Below, in pieces: positions 36,649 to 45,281 of a DNA stretch of 64,000 nucleotides. The notes under the pieces are model-generated. The model was not told where the DNA came from. It saw only the letters and a list, made by a program, of their open reading frames with translations, and did no database searches. A program made the translations under genes and the position numbers. The number at the start of each line of letters is the position of its first letter. Within the stretch, counting starts at the first letter, position 1. The stretch lies in contig NZ_JADBEF010000001.1 of NCBI RefSeq assembly GCF_014873535.1, positions 5,332,001-5,396,000 of the forward strand, read 5' to 3'. The stretch is from Nonomuraea africana. GTDB lineage: Bacteria > Actinomycetota > Actinomycetes > Streptosporangiales > Streptosporangiaceae.

Positions 36649-37467
36649 ATGTACGAGCGCGACGTGCTTGCGGGGAACTGGCGGCGCCCCGGCAAGGGAA
36701 CCATCCCTTCGGTGCCCGCCGAGCGCGACCTGGTCGTGGAGGACGCCGACAGCGGCTTCTGCGGCGCGGTGGTGGCCTGCGACAAGGAGGCGGTCACCCT
36801 GGAGGACCGCTTCGGCAGGCGCAGGCTGTTCCCCCTCGCTCCCGCCGCCTTCCTGCTCGAGGGCAAACCCGTGACGCTGGTACGGCCGGCCCCTGCCTCG
36901 GCGGGGGCTCCCCGCCGCAGCGCCTCGGGCTCGGTCGCGGTCGAGGGCCTGCGCGCCCGCGTCGCCAGGGAGAGCCGGATCTACGTCGAGGGCGTGCACG
37001 ACGCGGCGCTGGTCGAGAAGATCTGGGGCCACGACCTGCGCGTGGAAGGCGTGGTCGTGGAGTACCTGGAGGGCGTCGACGACCTGCCCGCCATCGTCGA
37101 GGAGTTCGGGCCTGGGCCGGAGCGCAGGCTCGGCGTGCTGGTCGACCACCTCGTCGAGGGCTCCAAGGAAAGCCGCATCGCCGCCCGGGTCACCTCGCCG
37201 CACGTGCTGGTCGTCGGCCATCCCTTCGTCGACATCTGGCAGGCGGTCAAGCCTTCCGTCCTGCGCATCCCCGCCTGGCCCGACGTGCCGCGCGGGGTGC
37301 CGTGGAAGGAGGGGGTGATCGCGGCGCTGGGATGGCGGCTCGAACCCGCCGACGCCTGGCGCAGGATCCTCGGCGCGGTGTCCACCTATTCCGACCTCGA
37401 ACCCTCGCTGCTGGGCAGGGTCGAGGAACTGATCGACTTCGTGACCAGTCCTGAGGAGGACGGATGA
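36649..37467 (+). CDS. DUF3097 family protein
   Basis: The 272-residue cytosolic protein (MYERDVLAGNWRRPGKGTIPSVPAERDLVVED...) matches the conserved actinobacterial DUF3097 family. It contains RIYVEGVHDAALVEKIWGHDLR and LGVLVDHLVEGSKESRIA, which recall a Toprim-like acidic pattern (E...DxLxxGSKE). The start is put at ATG 36649; TACGGT lies 6 nt upstream, so the mRNA may be leaderless. An in-frame ATG at 36583 is the alternative. It diverges from hrcA. Function is unknown, possibly nucleic-acid related. Confidence 0.85.
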   Translation: MYERDVLAGNWRRPGKGTIPSVPAERDLVVEDADSGFCGAVVACDKEAVTLEDRFGRRRLFPLAPAAFLLEGKPVTLVRPAPASAGAPRRSASGSVAVEGLRARVARESRIYVEGVHDAALVEKIWGHDLRVEGVVVEYLEGVDDLPAIVEEFGPGPERRLGVLVDHLVEGSKESRIAARVTSPHVLVVGHPFVDIWQAVKPSVLRIPAWPDVPRGVPWKEGVIAALGWRLEPADAWRRILGAVSTYSDLEPSLLGRVEELIDFVTSPEEDG

Positions 37468-38024
37468 CGAACCAACCGCCCGAGGGCACTCCCCCGCCAC
37501 CCGGCTACGGGCAGACACCGCCGTCGAGCCCGGGATACGGCCAGGCGCAGGGCTACGGCTCCCAGCCCGGGTACGGCTCCCAGCCCGGATACGGCCCGCC
37601 GCCCGGTTACGGCGCGCCCCCTGGCTACGGCGCGCCGCCCCCCGGCTACGGCCCGCCCGGTTACCAGCGCCCGCCGCACGTGCCGGGCCAGTACGGCCCC
37701 AGGCCGGGCAGCGACGACACCAACCTGGCGATGCTCGCCCACCTGCTCGGCATCCTCACCGGCTTCGTCGGCCCGCTCATCCTCTACTTGGTCAAGAAGG
37801 ACGAGTCCCCCTACGTCCGCGACCAGGCGGCGCAGGCGCTCAACTTCCAGATCACGGTGTTCATCGGCTACATGGTCTGCACCGTGCTGGCGTTCGTGCT
37901 GATCGGCTTCTTCCTGATCCCGGTGCTCTGGATCGCCGCGCTGGTCTTCGAGATCATCGCCGCGATGGCCGCCAACAGAGGCGAGAACCACCGCTACCCG
38001 ATCAACATCAACTTCGTGACCTGA
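37464..38024 (+). CDS. DUF4870 membrane protein with PGYG repeats
   Basis: The 186-residue protein has an N-terminal low-complexity region (about 5-80) of Pro-Gly-Tyr-Gly repeats (SQPGYG, PPGYGAP). Three hydrophobic segments of the Tic20-like DUF4870 fold follow (LAMLAHLLGILTGFVGPLIL, FIGYMVCTVLAFVLIGFF, VLWIAALVFEIIAAMAA), with the characteristic RDQAAQALNFQ. Its ATG overlaps the DUF3097 stop (ATGA), implying co-expression, and its last 17 nt overlap the convergent formylglycine-generating enzyme gene. Confidence 0.88.
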   Translation: MTNQPPEGTPPPPGYGQTPPSSPGYGQAQGYGSQPGYGSQPGYGPPPGYGAPPGYGAPPPGYGPPGYQRPPHVPGQYGPRPGSDDTNLAMLAHLLGILTGFVGPLILYLVKKDESPYVRDQAAQALNFQITVFIGYMVCTVLAFVLIGFFLIPVLWIAALVFEIIAAMAANRGENHRYPININFVT

Positions 38025-38943
38025 CGGTCCTGAAGCCGCAGTTGCCGCTGGCGGAGTCGGGCGTGTTCGCCGAGCGGGCCGCCACGCGGTAGCGGTGGCA
38101 GTAGGAGTCGTGGCAGAGGTAGGAGCCACCCCTGATCACCCTGCGCCAGCCCGTCTCGGGGCCGCGCGGGTCCAGGTGGGCCGAGGTGGCGTAGGCGTCG
38201 GCGGCGAACCAGTCCGCGCACCACTCCCACACGTTGCCCGAGACCTCGTGCAGGCCGTACCCGTTGGGCGGGTAGGCGCGCACCGGCGCCGTCGCGAGCC
38301 ATCCGTCCGCGCCGGTGTTGCGCAGGGGGAAGTCGCCCTGCCAGATGTTGCACCGCCACCGCCCGTCAGGCGTCAGCTCGTCGCCCCAGGCGAAGCGGCG
38401 GCCGTCGAGCCCTCCCCTGGCGGCGTACTCCCATTCCGCCTCCGTCGGCAGTCTGCGGCCGGCCCACTCGCAGTAGGCCATGGCGTCGTGCCACGAGACG
38501 TGCACCACGGGGTGGTCGGGCTCCGCCTCCGACAGCGGCCCGAACGGGTGCCGCCAGTCGGCCCCTCGCACCACCGTCCACCAGGGCGCCCCGGGGTCGA
38601 CGCCGACGATGTCGGCCCTCCTCGCCGCTACGGCGAGGCCGAACACCGCCGAGGCGCCGTCGCGCTCGGCGCCGGTGACGTGGCCGCTCTCCTCGGCGAA
38701 GTGGGCGAACATCGCCACCGTTACCGCCGTCACGTCGATCAGGAACGGCGCCAGCCGTACGGCGTGCACGGGGGTCTCGCCATCGGCGGGATAGCCCTCA
38801 CCGAACGCATCGCCCATCTGGAACTCCCCGCCGGGCAGCGCCACCTCGTCGTGTTCGGGAGGGGCCGCGGACCGGCGCACGGGGACGGCGGGGGCCGCGC
38901 GGGAGCCGCCCTCCGGTGAACAGCAACCCATTGACGTCGCCAT
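38008..38943 (-). CDS. formylglycine-generating enzyme (sulfatase activator)
   Basis: The 311-residue protein converts the active-site Cys of sulfatases into formylglycine, using O2 and a Cu(I) centre. Its FGE-sulfatase fold is clear (FQMGDAFGEGYPADGETPVHAV, RLPTEAEWEYAARGG, WEWCADWF). The copper-binding Cys pair lies in GGSYLCHDSYCHRYRVAARS, followed by NTPDSASGNCGFRTV. It sits beside a sulfatase with a CxPxR site, its obvious client. Start codons at 38970, 38943 or 38931 are possible; the last gives MGCCSPEGG, an N-terminus common in this family. Confidence 0.93.
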   Translation of the reverse strand: MATSMGCCSPEGGSRAAPAVPVRRSAAPPEHDEVALPGGEFQMGDAFGEGYPADGETPVHAVRLAPFLIDVTAVTVAMFAHFAEESGHVTGAERDGASAVFGLAVAARRADIVGVDPGAPWWTVVRGADWRHPFGPLSEAEPDHPVVHVSWHDAMAYCEWAGRRLPTEAEWEYAARGGLDGRRFAWGDELTPDGRWRCNIWQGDFPLRNTGADGWLATAPVRAYPPNGYGLHEVSGNVWEWCADWFAADAYATSAHLDPRGPETGWRRVIRGGSYLCHDSYCHRYRVAARSANTPDSASGNCGFRTVRSRS

Positions 38944-38998
38944 CCCTTCAGTATATGAATCGATGCACATAGGTGCTCACACACATAAGGACTGATGG

Positions 38999-39556
38999 GT
39001 GAAGTTCGAGTACGTCCTGCTCGCGTTGCTGTCGTTCCGCCCGTACAGCGGCTATGACCTGCGGAAATGGCTGGAGGTCGAAGGGCAGTTCCTGCGGTCG
39101 CGGGCCCACCACAGCCAGATCTACCGGCTGCTGGCCCGCATGGTGGCCGACGGCTGGGTCGAGTTCGAGGTGGACCCGCGCGAGGGACGGCCCGACGCGA
39201 AGGTCTACCGGCTGACCAGCGAGGGCCGGCGGGTCCTGCTGGAGTGGGTGCGCTCGCCGTACGAGCCGCCGAGCAGGTTCCAGGACGCCGACTTCATGGC
39301 GCGCTTCGGCTTCACCGTGGCCCTGGACCGGCAGGCGGCGATGGTCCTGGTCGGCACCGAGTTCGACTACCGGCGGGCGCAGGTGGCCAGGTTCAGGAAC
39401 CGGCCGAGGACGCTGCGGTTCGAGCAGCCCGTCCCCGAGGTCGACCCGGAGATGGCGCGGGCGGCCTTCGAACGCATGCACGAGCACGGGGCGCGCTCCG
39501 TCGACCTGTGGATCACGTGGCTGGAAGAGACGATGCGGTGGCTGGAGGCCGGATGA
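38999..39556 (+). CDS. PadR family regulator
   Basis: The 185-residue protein has a PadR winged helix (LLALLSFRPYSGYDLRKWL, HHSQIYRLLARMVADGWVE, KVYRLTSEGRRVLLEW) and a C-terminal helical dimerisation arm. The start is GTG 38999 with AAGGA upstream. It overlaps the sulfatase ATG by ATGA and diverges from the FGE gene across about 55 nt containing repeated TATGTG/CACATA half-sites. It is therefore well placed to co-repress enzyme, activator and exporter. Confidence 0.9.
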   Translation: MKFEYVLLALLSFRPYSGYDLRKWLEVEGQFLRSRAHHSQIYRLLARMVADGWVEFEVDPREGRPDAKVYRLTSEGRRVLLEWVRSPYEPPSRFQDADFMARFGFTVALDRQAAMVLVGTEFDYRRAQVARFRNRPRTLRFEQPVPEVDPEMARAAFERMHEHGARSVDLWITWLEETMRWLEAG

Positions 39557-41316
39557 AAGCGATCATGGTGATGTTCGACAGCCTCAACAGGCACCTGCTG
39601 CCGCCGTACGGGGGCGACTGGACCCACGCGCCGAACTTCGCGCGACTGGCCGAGCGGGCGGTGCGCTTCGACAACTGCTACGCGGGCTCGATGCCGTGCA
39701 TGCCGGCGCGCAGGGAGATCCACACGGGCCGCTACAACTTCCTGCACCGCAGCTGGGGGCCGCTGGAGCCGTTCGACGACTCGATGCCCGAGCTGCTCAA
39801 GCACAGCGGCGTCTACACCCACCTGGTCAGCGACCACCCGCACTACTGGGAGGACGGCGGCGCGACCTACCACGGCCGCTACAACACCTGGGAGTTCTTC
39901 CGCGGCCAGGAGGGCGACCCCTGGAAGGGCCAGGTGGCCGATCCGCCGATGCCCGACGACCTGAAGCAGATGCGCTTTCCCGTCTACCGCCAGGACTGGG
40001 TCAACCGGCAGCACATGGCCACCGAGGACCGGCACCCGCAGACGCTGACCTTCGACGCGGGGCTGGAGTTCGTCCGGCTCAACCACGGCGAGGACCGCTG
40101 GTTCGTGCAGATCGAGACGTTCGACCCGCACGAGCCGTTCTTCTCCCACCAGCGCTTCAAGGACCTCTACCCGCACGAGTACGCCGGCCCGCACTTCGAC
40201 TGGCCCGACTACAAGCGGGTGGTGGAGACGGCCGAGCAGGTCGAGCACGCCCGGATGGAGTACGCGGCGCTGCTGTCGATGTGCGACCACTCCCTCGGCA
40301 GGGTGCTCGACACGATGGACGAGCTGGGCCTGTGGGACGACACCATGCTCATCGTCTGCACCGACCACGGCCTGCTGCTCGGCGAGAAGGGCTGGTGGGG
40401 CAAGAGCGTGCAGCCCTGGTACAACGAGCTGGTCCACCTGCCGCTGTTCGCCTGGGACCCCCGCGCGGGGGTCGCGGGCGAGCGGCGCGAGTCGCTGGTG
40501 CAGACCATCGACCTGGCGCCGACGCTGCTCGACTTCTTCGGCGTGGACCTGCCACCCGACATGCAGGGCCTGCCCCTGCCTGTCGGGACGGACGAGCCGG
40601 TACGCGAGGCAGGGCTGTTCGGCATGCACGGCGGGCACGTCAACGTCACCGACGGGCGCTACGTCTACATGCGCGCCCCCGTCGCGGCCGAGAACGCGCC
40701 GCTGCTGGAGCACACGCTGATGCCCACGCACATGCGGGGCCGCTTCTCCCCCGCCGAGCTGGCCGACCTGGAGCTGGCCGAGCCGTTCGGCTTCACCAAG
40801 GGGGTGCGGACGCTGCGGATGCCCGGCCGTACCTTCTTCAACCCGCATCGGCACGGCACGCTGCTGTTCGACCTCGAGACCGATCCCGAGCAGCGCACGC
40901 CGATCGTGGACGACGCCGTCGAGCTGCGCATGGCGCGGTTGCTGGTCGAGCTGATGCGGGCCAACGAGGCGCCGCCGAGCCAGTACGAGCGGCTCGGCCT
41001 GCCGTCCACGGGGGAGGTCACCGAGGCGCACCTGCTCGCCGCCGCCCAGCGGGAGCTCGCGGCGCAGGCCGCCGAGCCGCTGCCCGACCCCGACGACTAC
41101 CCCTCGGGACGCTTCTCCCTGCGCAGCCCGGTCGCGGCGCTGCTGGCCGACCCCGTCGCCGTCGAGGTGCTGCGCAGGCACGTGCCCGGCGTGGCCGACT
41201 CGGAAATGCTGCAGATGGTCGGCGCGACACCGCTGATCGGGCTGGCCGCCATGGCGGGCGGCCTGCTCCCACCCCCCAGACTCCGCCTGATCGCCGAGGA
41301 GCTCGCCACGCTCTGA
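39553..41316 (+). CDS. type I sulfatase (formylglycine-dependent)
   Basis: The 587-residue protein carries the formylglycine site CMPAR within GSMPCMPARREIHTGRYN (C49, P51, R53). It also has the N-terminal metal ligand D9 (VMFDSLNR) and the later metal motif VCTDHGLLLGEKG. No signal peptide is visible, so the enzyme should act in the cytosol on an imported or internally made sulfate ester, and cytosolic FGE can reach it. It is followed by a hairpin and an MFS gene. The substrate is not identifiable from sequence. Confidence 0.9.
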   Translation: MKAIMVMFDSLNRHLLPPYGGDWTHAPNFARLAERAVRFDNCYAGSMPCMPARREIHTGRYNFLHRSWGPLEPFDDSMPELLKHSGVYTHLVSDHPHYWEDGGATYHGRYNTWEFFRGQEGDPWKGQVADPPMPDDLKQMRFPVYRQDWVNRQHMATEDRHPQTLTFDAGLEFVRLNHGEDRWFVQIETFDPHEPFFSHQRFKDLYPHEYAGPHFDWPDYKRVVETAEQVEHARMEYAALLSMCDHSLGRVLDTMDELGLWDDTMLIVCTDHGLLLGEKGWWGKSVQPWYNELVHLPLFAWDPRAGVAGERRESLVQTIDLAPTLLDFFGVDLPPDMQGLPLPVGTDEPVREAGLFGMHGGHVNVTDGRYVYMRAPVAAENAPLLEHTLMPTHMRGRFSPAELADLELAEPFGFTKGVRTLRMPGRTFFNPHRHGTLLFDLETDPEQRTPIVDDAVELRMARLLVELMRANEAPPSQYERLGLPSTGEVTEAHLLAAAQRELAAQAAEPLPDPDDYPSGRFSLRSPVAALLADPVAVEVLRRHVPGVADSEMLQMVGATPLIGLAAMAGGLLPPPRLRLIAEELATL

Positions 41317-41329
41317 CGCATCACCGGAG

Positions 41330-41359
41330 CCGGTGACGGGGCTGCATCCCCGTCACCGG
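41330..41359 (+). terminator. 12-bp hairpin between sulfatase and MFS gene
   Basis: CCGGTGACGGGG (41330-41341), loop CTGCAT, CCCCGTCACCGG (41348-41359), extendable by one G-C pair. It ends 36 nt before the GTG of the transporter and could partly terminate the sulfatase message or set a lower level for the transporter. Confidence 0.7.
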
Positions 41360-41395
41360 CGCACCTTCCCCCTCCGGTCAAGAAAGAGGTGGCGC

Positions 41396-42736
41396 GTGAC
41401 AACTATCGCACCTCCTGCCAAAGTCAACGGACGCTGGCCGCAGCTGTCGCTGCTGGGCGGCGCCATGCTCGTCGACAACACCGAGGCGAGCCTGGTCAGC
41501 AGCCTCTTCCCGGTGATCAGACAGTCCCTGGGCATGTCGTTGAGCGCCCTCGGCGTCCTCACCGCGGCCAGCAAGATCGTCGGGGTGTTCACGGGACCGT
41601 TCTGGGTCTGGGCGGCCCGCCGCTGGTCCCGCAAGGGCGTTCTGGTGCTCGCGACCGGCCTCTGGGGCGTCTGGGGCATCGCCGCGGGCTTCTCACAGAA
41701 CTTCGAGCAGCTGCTGATCTTCTACACGATCCTGGCCGCCGGCTACGCCGCGGCCCATCCGATCATCACCGAGATCATCGGCGACCTGTTCGACTCCTCG
41801 GCCAGGGGCCGGGCCGTCGGCCTCCTGTACGGCACGATCGCGCTGGTCGGCTCGGTGCTCGGGCCGATCAAGGGCCAGCTGTCCAACGTCGACGACGGCT
41901 GGCGATGGGGCCTGTGGGGCGTCGGCGCGTTCAACGTGCTGCTCGGGCTGGCCATCTGGGTGTGGTTCCGGGACCCTGGCACGGGCGCGGCCGAACGACA
42001 GCTCGCCGACCTCGACGTGGCCACCCGCGAGGCGCACGCCAAGCTCACCTGGGCCAAGGCGGTCGCGCTCGTGCGGATCCCCAGCTTCGCGATCCTGTTG
42101 GTCTCCAGGTTGCTCTCGGGGCACCTGCTGGTGGGCACGTTCGGCGTGGTCTTCCTCGTCGACGTGTACGGCTTCAGCACCGCGGTCGCCTCGGTCGTGC
42201 TGCTGCCGTTCGGGGTCGGCTACTTCCTCGGCAACCTCGTGGGCGGCTTCCTCGGCGACGTCGCCGAACGGCGCAGCCCGCGCCACGGGCTGGTCGCGGT
42301 ACTGCAGGGCGCGCAGTTCGCCTTCGCGATCGTGGCCTTCCTCGGCACCCAGTTCGACTACGGCGACATCGCGGTCTTCGGCCTGTTCTTCGCGCTCATG
42401 GGCGCCGCGCAGGGCGTCAACCCGGGCATCAACCGGCCGATCGTCATGGCGATCACGCCGCCCGAGCTGCGGGGCGCCGCGTTCGCCATCTACATCTCGA
42501 TCTTCGAGGCGATCGGCTGGGCGGTGTTCAGCCTGGGCGCGGGCTTCCTCGGCGACCAGCTCGGTCTCAAGACGGTGTTCCTGTGGGTGCTCGTCGTGCT
42601 CATGCTGGTCAACGGCGCCGTGCTGAGCCTGCTCTACCGCTGCTACGCGCGCGACGTGGACCGCGTGCAACACGAGCTCGACGCCCGCAGGGCCGCCGCG
42701 CTACATGGTCAGGTCACGGATCAGGGCATCGGCTAG
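41396..42736 (+). CDS. MFS transporter of the sulfatase module
   Basis: The 446-residue, 12-helix protein starts at GTG 41396 with AAAGAGG upstream. It contains MLVDNTEASLVSSLFPVIRQSLGMS (helix 1), AARRWSRKGVLVLATG (motif A-like loop), DLFDSSARGRAVGLLYGTIALVGS and GINRPIVMAITPPELRGAAFAIY. The pattern fits spinster/phosphoglycerate-like MFS proteins that import or export organic anions. Position after PadR-sulfatase suggests it moves the sulfated substrate or the desulfated product. Its last 36 nt overlap convergent hemW. Confidence 0.83.
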   Translation: MTTIAPPAKVNGRWPQLSLLGGAMLVDNTEASLVSSLFPVIRQSLGMSLSALGVLTAASKIVGVFTGPFWVWAARRWSRKGVLVLATGLWGVWGIAAGFSQNFEQLLIFYTILAAGYAAAHPIITEIIGDLFDSSARGRAVGLLYGTIALVGSVLGPIKGQLSNVDDGWRWGLWGVGAFNVLLGLAIWVWFRDPGTGAAERQLADLDVATREAHAKLTWAKAVALVRIPSFAILLVSRLLSGHLLVGTFGVVFLVDVYGFSTAVASVVLLPFGVGYFLGNLVGGFLGDVAERRSPRHGLVAVLQGAQFAFAIVAFLGTQFDYGDIAVFGLFFALMGAAQGVNPGINRPIVMAITPPELRGAAFAIYISIFEAIGWAVFSLGAGFLGDQLGLKTVFLWVLVVLMLVNGAVLSLLYRCYARDVDRVQHELDARRAAALHGQVTDQGIG

Positions 42737-43921
42737 CAGCCGTCCGCGCAGGGTGAGGACCATGCGTCCCGCCTTGAACGGCTCGGTCTGCAGCAGCCCG
42801 TCGCCCAACGCCCTGGCGACGGCGGTGCGGGCGTGGGCAGCCACGTCCGCCACCGGGTAGCCGGAGACCAGCCGCAGCTCCAGCATCAGCCGCTCCACCT
42901 CACGGTCGTCGGCGGTGAGCACCTCGCGCGCGTGCGCGGGCGAGGTGCCCGCCGCCAGGCGCTGGGCGTACGCGGCCGGGTGCTTGACGTTCCACCAGCG
43001 GGTGCCGCCCACGTGGCTGTGCGCGCCCGGACCGACGGCCCACCAGTCGCCGCCCGTCCAGTAGAGCAGGTTGTGCCGGCAGCGCCCCGCCTCGGAGGTG
43101 GCCCAGTTCGACACCTCGTACCACTCGAACCCGGCCGCCGACAGCATCTCGTCGGCGATCAGGTAGCGGTCGGCGGCCACGTCGTCGTCGGGCATCGGCA
43201 GCTCGCCGCGCCTGATCCTGGCGGCCAGCCTGGTGCCGTCCTCGACGATCAGCGAGTAGGCCGAGACGTGATCGGGCTCGGCCTCGACCGCCTTCTCCAG
43301 CGACGCCCGCCAGTCGTCGTCGCTCTCCCCCGGTGTGCTGTAGATCAGGTCGAGGTTGACGTGGTCGAACCCGGCCTTCTTCGCCTCCTGTACGGCCTGC
43401 CCGGCCCGTCCGGGGGTGTGGTGCCTGTCGAGGACCTTCAGCACGTGCTCCCGCGCGCTCTGCATGCCGAAGCTGACCCGGTTGAACCCGCCTTCGCGCA
43501 GCTTCTCCAGGTAGGCGGGGTCGACCGACTCGGGGTTGGCCTCGGTGGTCACCTCGGCGCCCTGGGCGAGACCGAACTCCTCGTCGATGGCGCGCAGGAT
43601 CCTGGCCAGGTCGCCGGCGGGCAGCAGCGTGGGGGTGCCGCCGCCGAAGAACACCGTCTCGACGGGGAGACTCGCGTCGCCGAGCACGCGGCGGGCCAGC
43701 CGTACCTCCTCGATGGCGGTGTCGGCGTAGTCGCGGTGCGACGCACCCGGTCCGAGCTCGGCCGCGGTGTAGGTGTTGAAGTCGCAGTAGCCGCAGCGGG
43801 TGACGCAGAACGGGACGTGGACGTAGAAGCCGAAGGGCCGCTCGCCCAGGCCGCTCAGCGCGCTCGCGGGCAGCTCACCTGAGGCGGGCGCGGGATCGCC
43901 GTCGGGAAGGGTGGATGGCAC
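42701..43921 (-). CDS. hemW: radical SAM heme chaperone HemW
   Basis: The 406-residue protein binds a 4Fe-4S cluster through C39-x3-C43-x2-C46 (HVPFCVTRCGYCDFNTYT) and contains GGGTPTLLP and the HemW C-terminal domain (HNLLYWTGGDWWAVGPGAHSH). HemW inserts heme into respiratory proteins and is often misnamed oxygen-independent coproporphyrinogen oxidase. The start is GTG 43921, matching the N-terminus MPSTLPDGDPAPA typical of actinomycetes. In relatives it neighbours lepA directly; here a chitinase and small genes intervene. Confidence 0.95.
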   Translation of the reverse strand: MPSTLPDGDPAPASGELPASALSGLGERPFGFYVHVPFCVTRCGYCDFNTYTAAELGPGASHRDYADTAIEEVRLARRVLGDASLPVETVFFGGGTPTLLPAGDLARILRAIDEEFGLAQGAEVTTEANPESVDPAYLEKLREGGFNRVSFGMQSAREHVLKVLDRHHTPGRAGQAVQEAKKAGFDHVNLDLIYSTPGESDDDWRASLEKAVEAEPDHVSAYSLIVEDGTRLAARIRRGELPMPDDDVAADRYLIADEMLSAAGFEWYEVSNWATSEAGRCRHNLLYWTGGDWWAVGPGAHSHVGGTRWWNVKHPAAYAQRLAAGTSPAHAREVLTADDREVERLMLELRLVSGYPVADVAAHARTAVARALGDGLLQTEPFKAGRMVLTLRGRLLADALIRDLTM

Positions 43922-43953
43922 GCTTCCAGTCTGCCCTGTGCCGCGGACCACCA

Positions 43954-43982
43954 TTGACGTGCCGATCGACCCGGCCTACGAT
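43954..43982 (+). promoter_or_regulatory. chitinase promoter
   Basis: TTGACG (43954-43959), 17-nt spacer, TACGAT (43977-43982): a near-ideal vegetative promoter. Transcription would begin around 43989, exactly where the palindromic operator starts. Confidence 0.7.
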
Positions 43983-43988
43983 CCGGTG

Positions 43989-44015
43989 AACTTAAAGGAA
44001 AGTTTCCTATAAGTT
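43989..44015. promoter_or_regulatory. 27-bp palindromic operator ahead of chitinase
   Basis: The core AGGAAAGTTTCCT is a perfect 6-1-6 palindrome. Outer AACTTA and ATAAGTT extend it to 27 bp with a single mismatch. It overlaps the predicted transcription start. From memory such TTAGGAAA-type palindromes recur ahead of secreted polysaccharide-degrading genes in actinomycetes, so a carbon-source repressor (ROK or similar) is likely. Confidence 0.75.
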
Positions 44016-44033
44016 GCGCATCGGGAGACGCCC

Positions 44034-45281
44034 GTGAAGAAAGCCCTCATCACCCTCTCGGTCTTACTTCTGGCCCTCACGGCCACCGCGCTGCCCGCCG
44101 AGGCCCGCGGCGGCTTCAAGCGGGTCGCCTACTTCATCCAGTGGGGGATCTACGGCAGGAACTTCCACGTCAAGGACATGGACACCAGCGGCGCCGCCGC
44201 CAAGCTGACCCACGTCAACTACGCCTTCGGCTTCGTCGGCGCGGACGGCACCTGCATTTCGGCCGATCCGTGGGCCGACTGGCAGCGTCCCGTCCCCGCC
44301 GAGCAGAGTGTGGACGGCGTCGCCGACGCGCCGGGCCAGGCGCTCAACGGCAACCTCAACCAGCTCCGCAAGCTCAAGGAGAAGCACCCCGGCCTGCGCG
44401 TGCTGCTCTCCCTCGGCGGCTGGACCGGCTCCCGCCACTTCTCCGACGCCGTGCTCACCCCCGAGTCGCGCGCCAAGCTCGCCACCTCCTGCGTCGACAT
44501 GTGGCTGAAGGGCAACCTGCCGGGCCTGGCGGCGGGCGCGGGCGAGGGCGTGTTCGACGGCCTCGACCTCGACTGGGAGTGGCCGGGCTCCGAGGGCGCG
44601 CCGGGCAACGTCATCCGGCCGGAGGACAAGCAGAACTTCACCCTCTTCCTGTCCGAGCTGCGCGCCCGGATGAGTGCCTTCTCCCGTACGGCGGAGCTGA
44701 CCGCCTTCCTCCCCGCCGCCACCACCAAGATCGACGCCGGCTTCGACGTGCGCCAGGTCTTCCGGCACCTCGACTTCGCCACCATCCAGGGCTACGACCT
44801 GCGCGGCTCCTGGGAGACGCGGACCGGGCACAACGGCAACCTGCTCACCGATCGCCGCGACCCCAACCCCGTGCGGTACAGCGTCGACCAGACCGTGCGC
44901 GACTACCTGTCCCGCGGCGCCCCGGCCCGCAAGATCGTGGTCGGCGTGCCCGCGTACGGGCAGGGCTGGACCGGCGTGACCGCGGGCGGCGACGGCCTCT
45001 ACCAGCCGGCCACGGGCCCCGCGCCCGGCAGGTGGGCGGCCGGGTCCGAGGACTACAAGGACCTGGTGACCAAGCCGGGCAAGCGTTACCGCGACCTGCG
45101 GACGGGGACGCTGTGGCTGTATGACGGGAACGAGTTCTGGTCCTACGACGATCCTGCGGTGATGGCGCAGAAGGCGGCCTACATCCGGCTCAGGGGACTC
45201 GGCGGCTCCATGATGTGGTCGATCGACCAGGACGACGCCCAGGCCTCCCTCACCTCCGCCCTGTACCGCATCCTCCGCTGA
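44034..45281 (+). CDS. secreted GH18 chitinase
   Basis: The 415-residue protein has a Sec signal peptide (MKKALITLSVLLLALTATALPAEA) and a single GH18 catalytic domain with the catalytic motif DGLDLDWEWP (acid E182). SLGGW precedes it and MMWSIDQDD follows near the end. It lacks a carbohydrate-binding module. It should hydrolyse chitin outside the cell. Codon 11, in the signal peptide, is the rare Leu codon TTA (44064-44066), which in streptomycetes makes translation depend on the bldA tRNA. Start GTG 44034. The promoter carries a long palindrome. Confidence 0.95.
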   Translation: MKKALITLSVLLLALTATALPAEARGGFKRVAYFIQWGIYGRNFHVKDMDTSGAAAKLTHVNYAFGFVGADGTCISADPWADWQRPVPAEQSVDGVADAPGQALNGNLNQLRKLKEKHPGLRVLLSLGGWTGSRHFSDAVLTPESRAKLATSCVDMWLKGNLPGLAAGAGEGVFDGLDLDWEWPGSEGAPGNVIRPEDKQNFTLFLSELRARMSAFSRTAELTAFLPAATTKIDAGFDVRQVFRHLDFATIQGYDLRGSWETRTGHNGNLLTDRRDPNPVRYSVDQTVRDYLSRGAPARKIVVGVPAYGQGWTGVTAGGDGLYQPATGPAPGRWAAGSEDYKDLVTKPGKRYRDLRTGTLWLYDGNEFWSYDDPAVMAQKAAYIRLRGLGGSMMWSIDQDDAQASLTSALYRILR

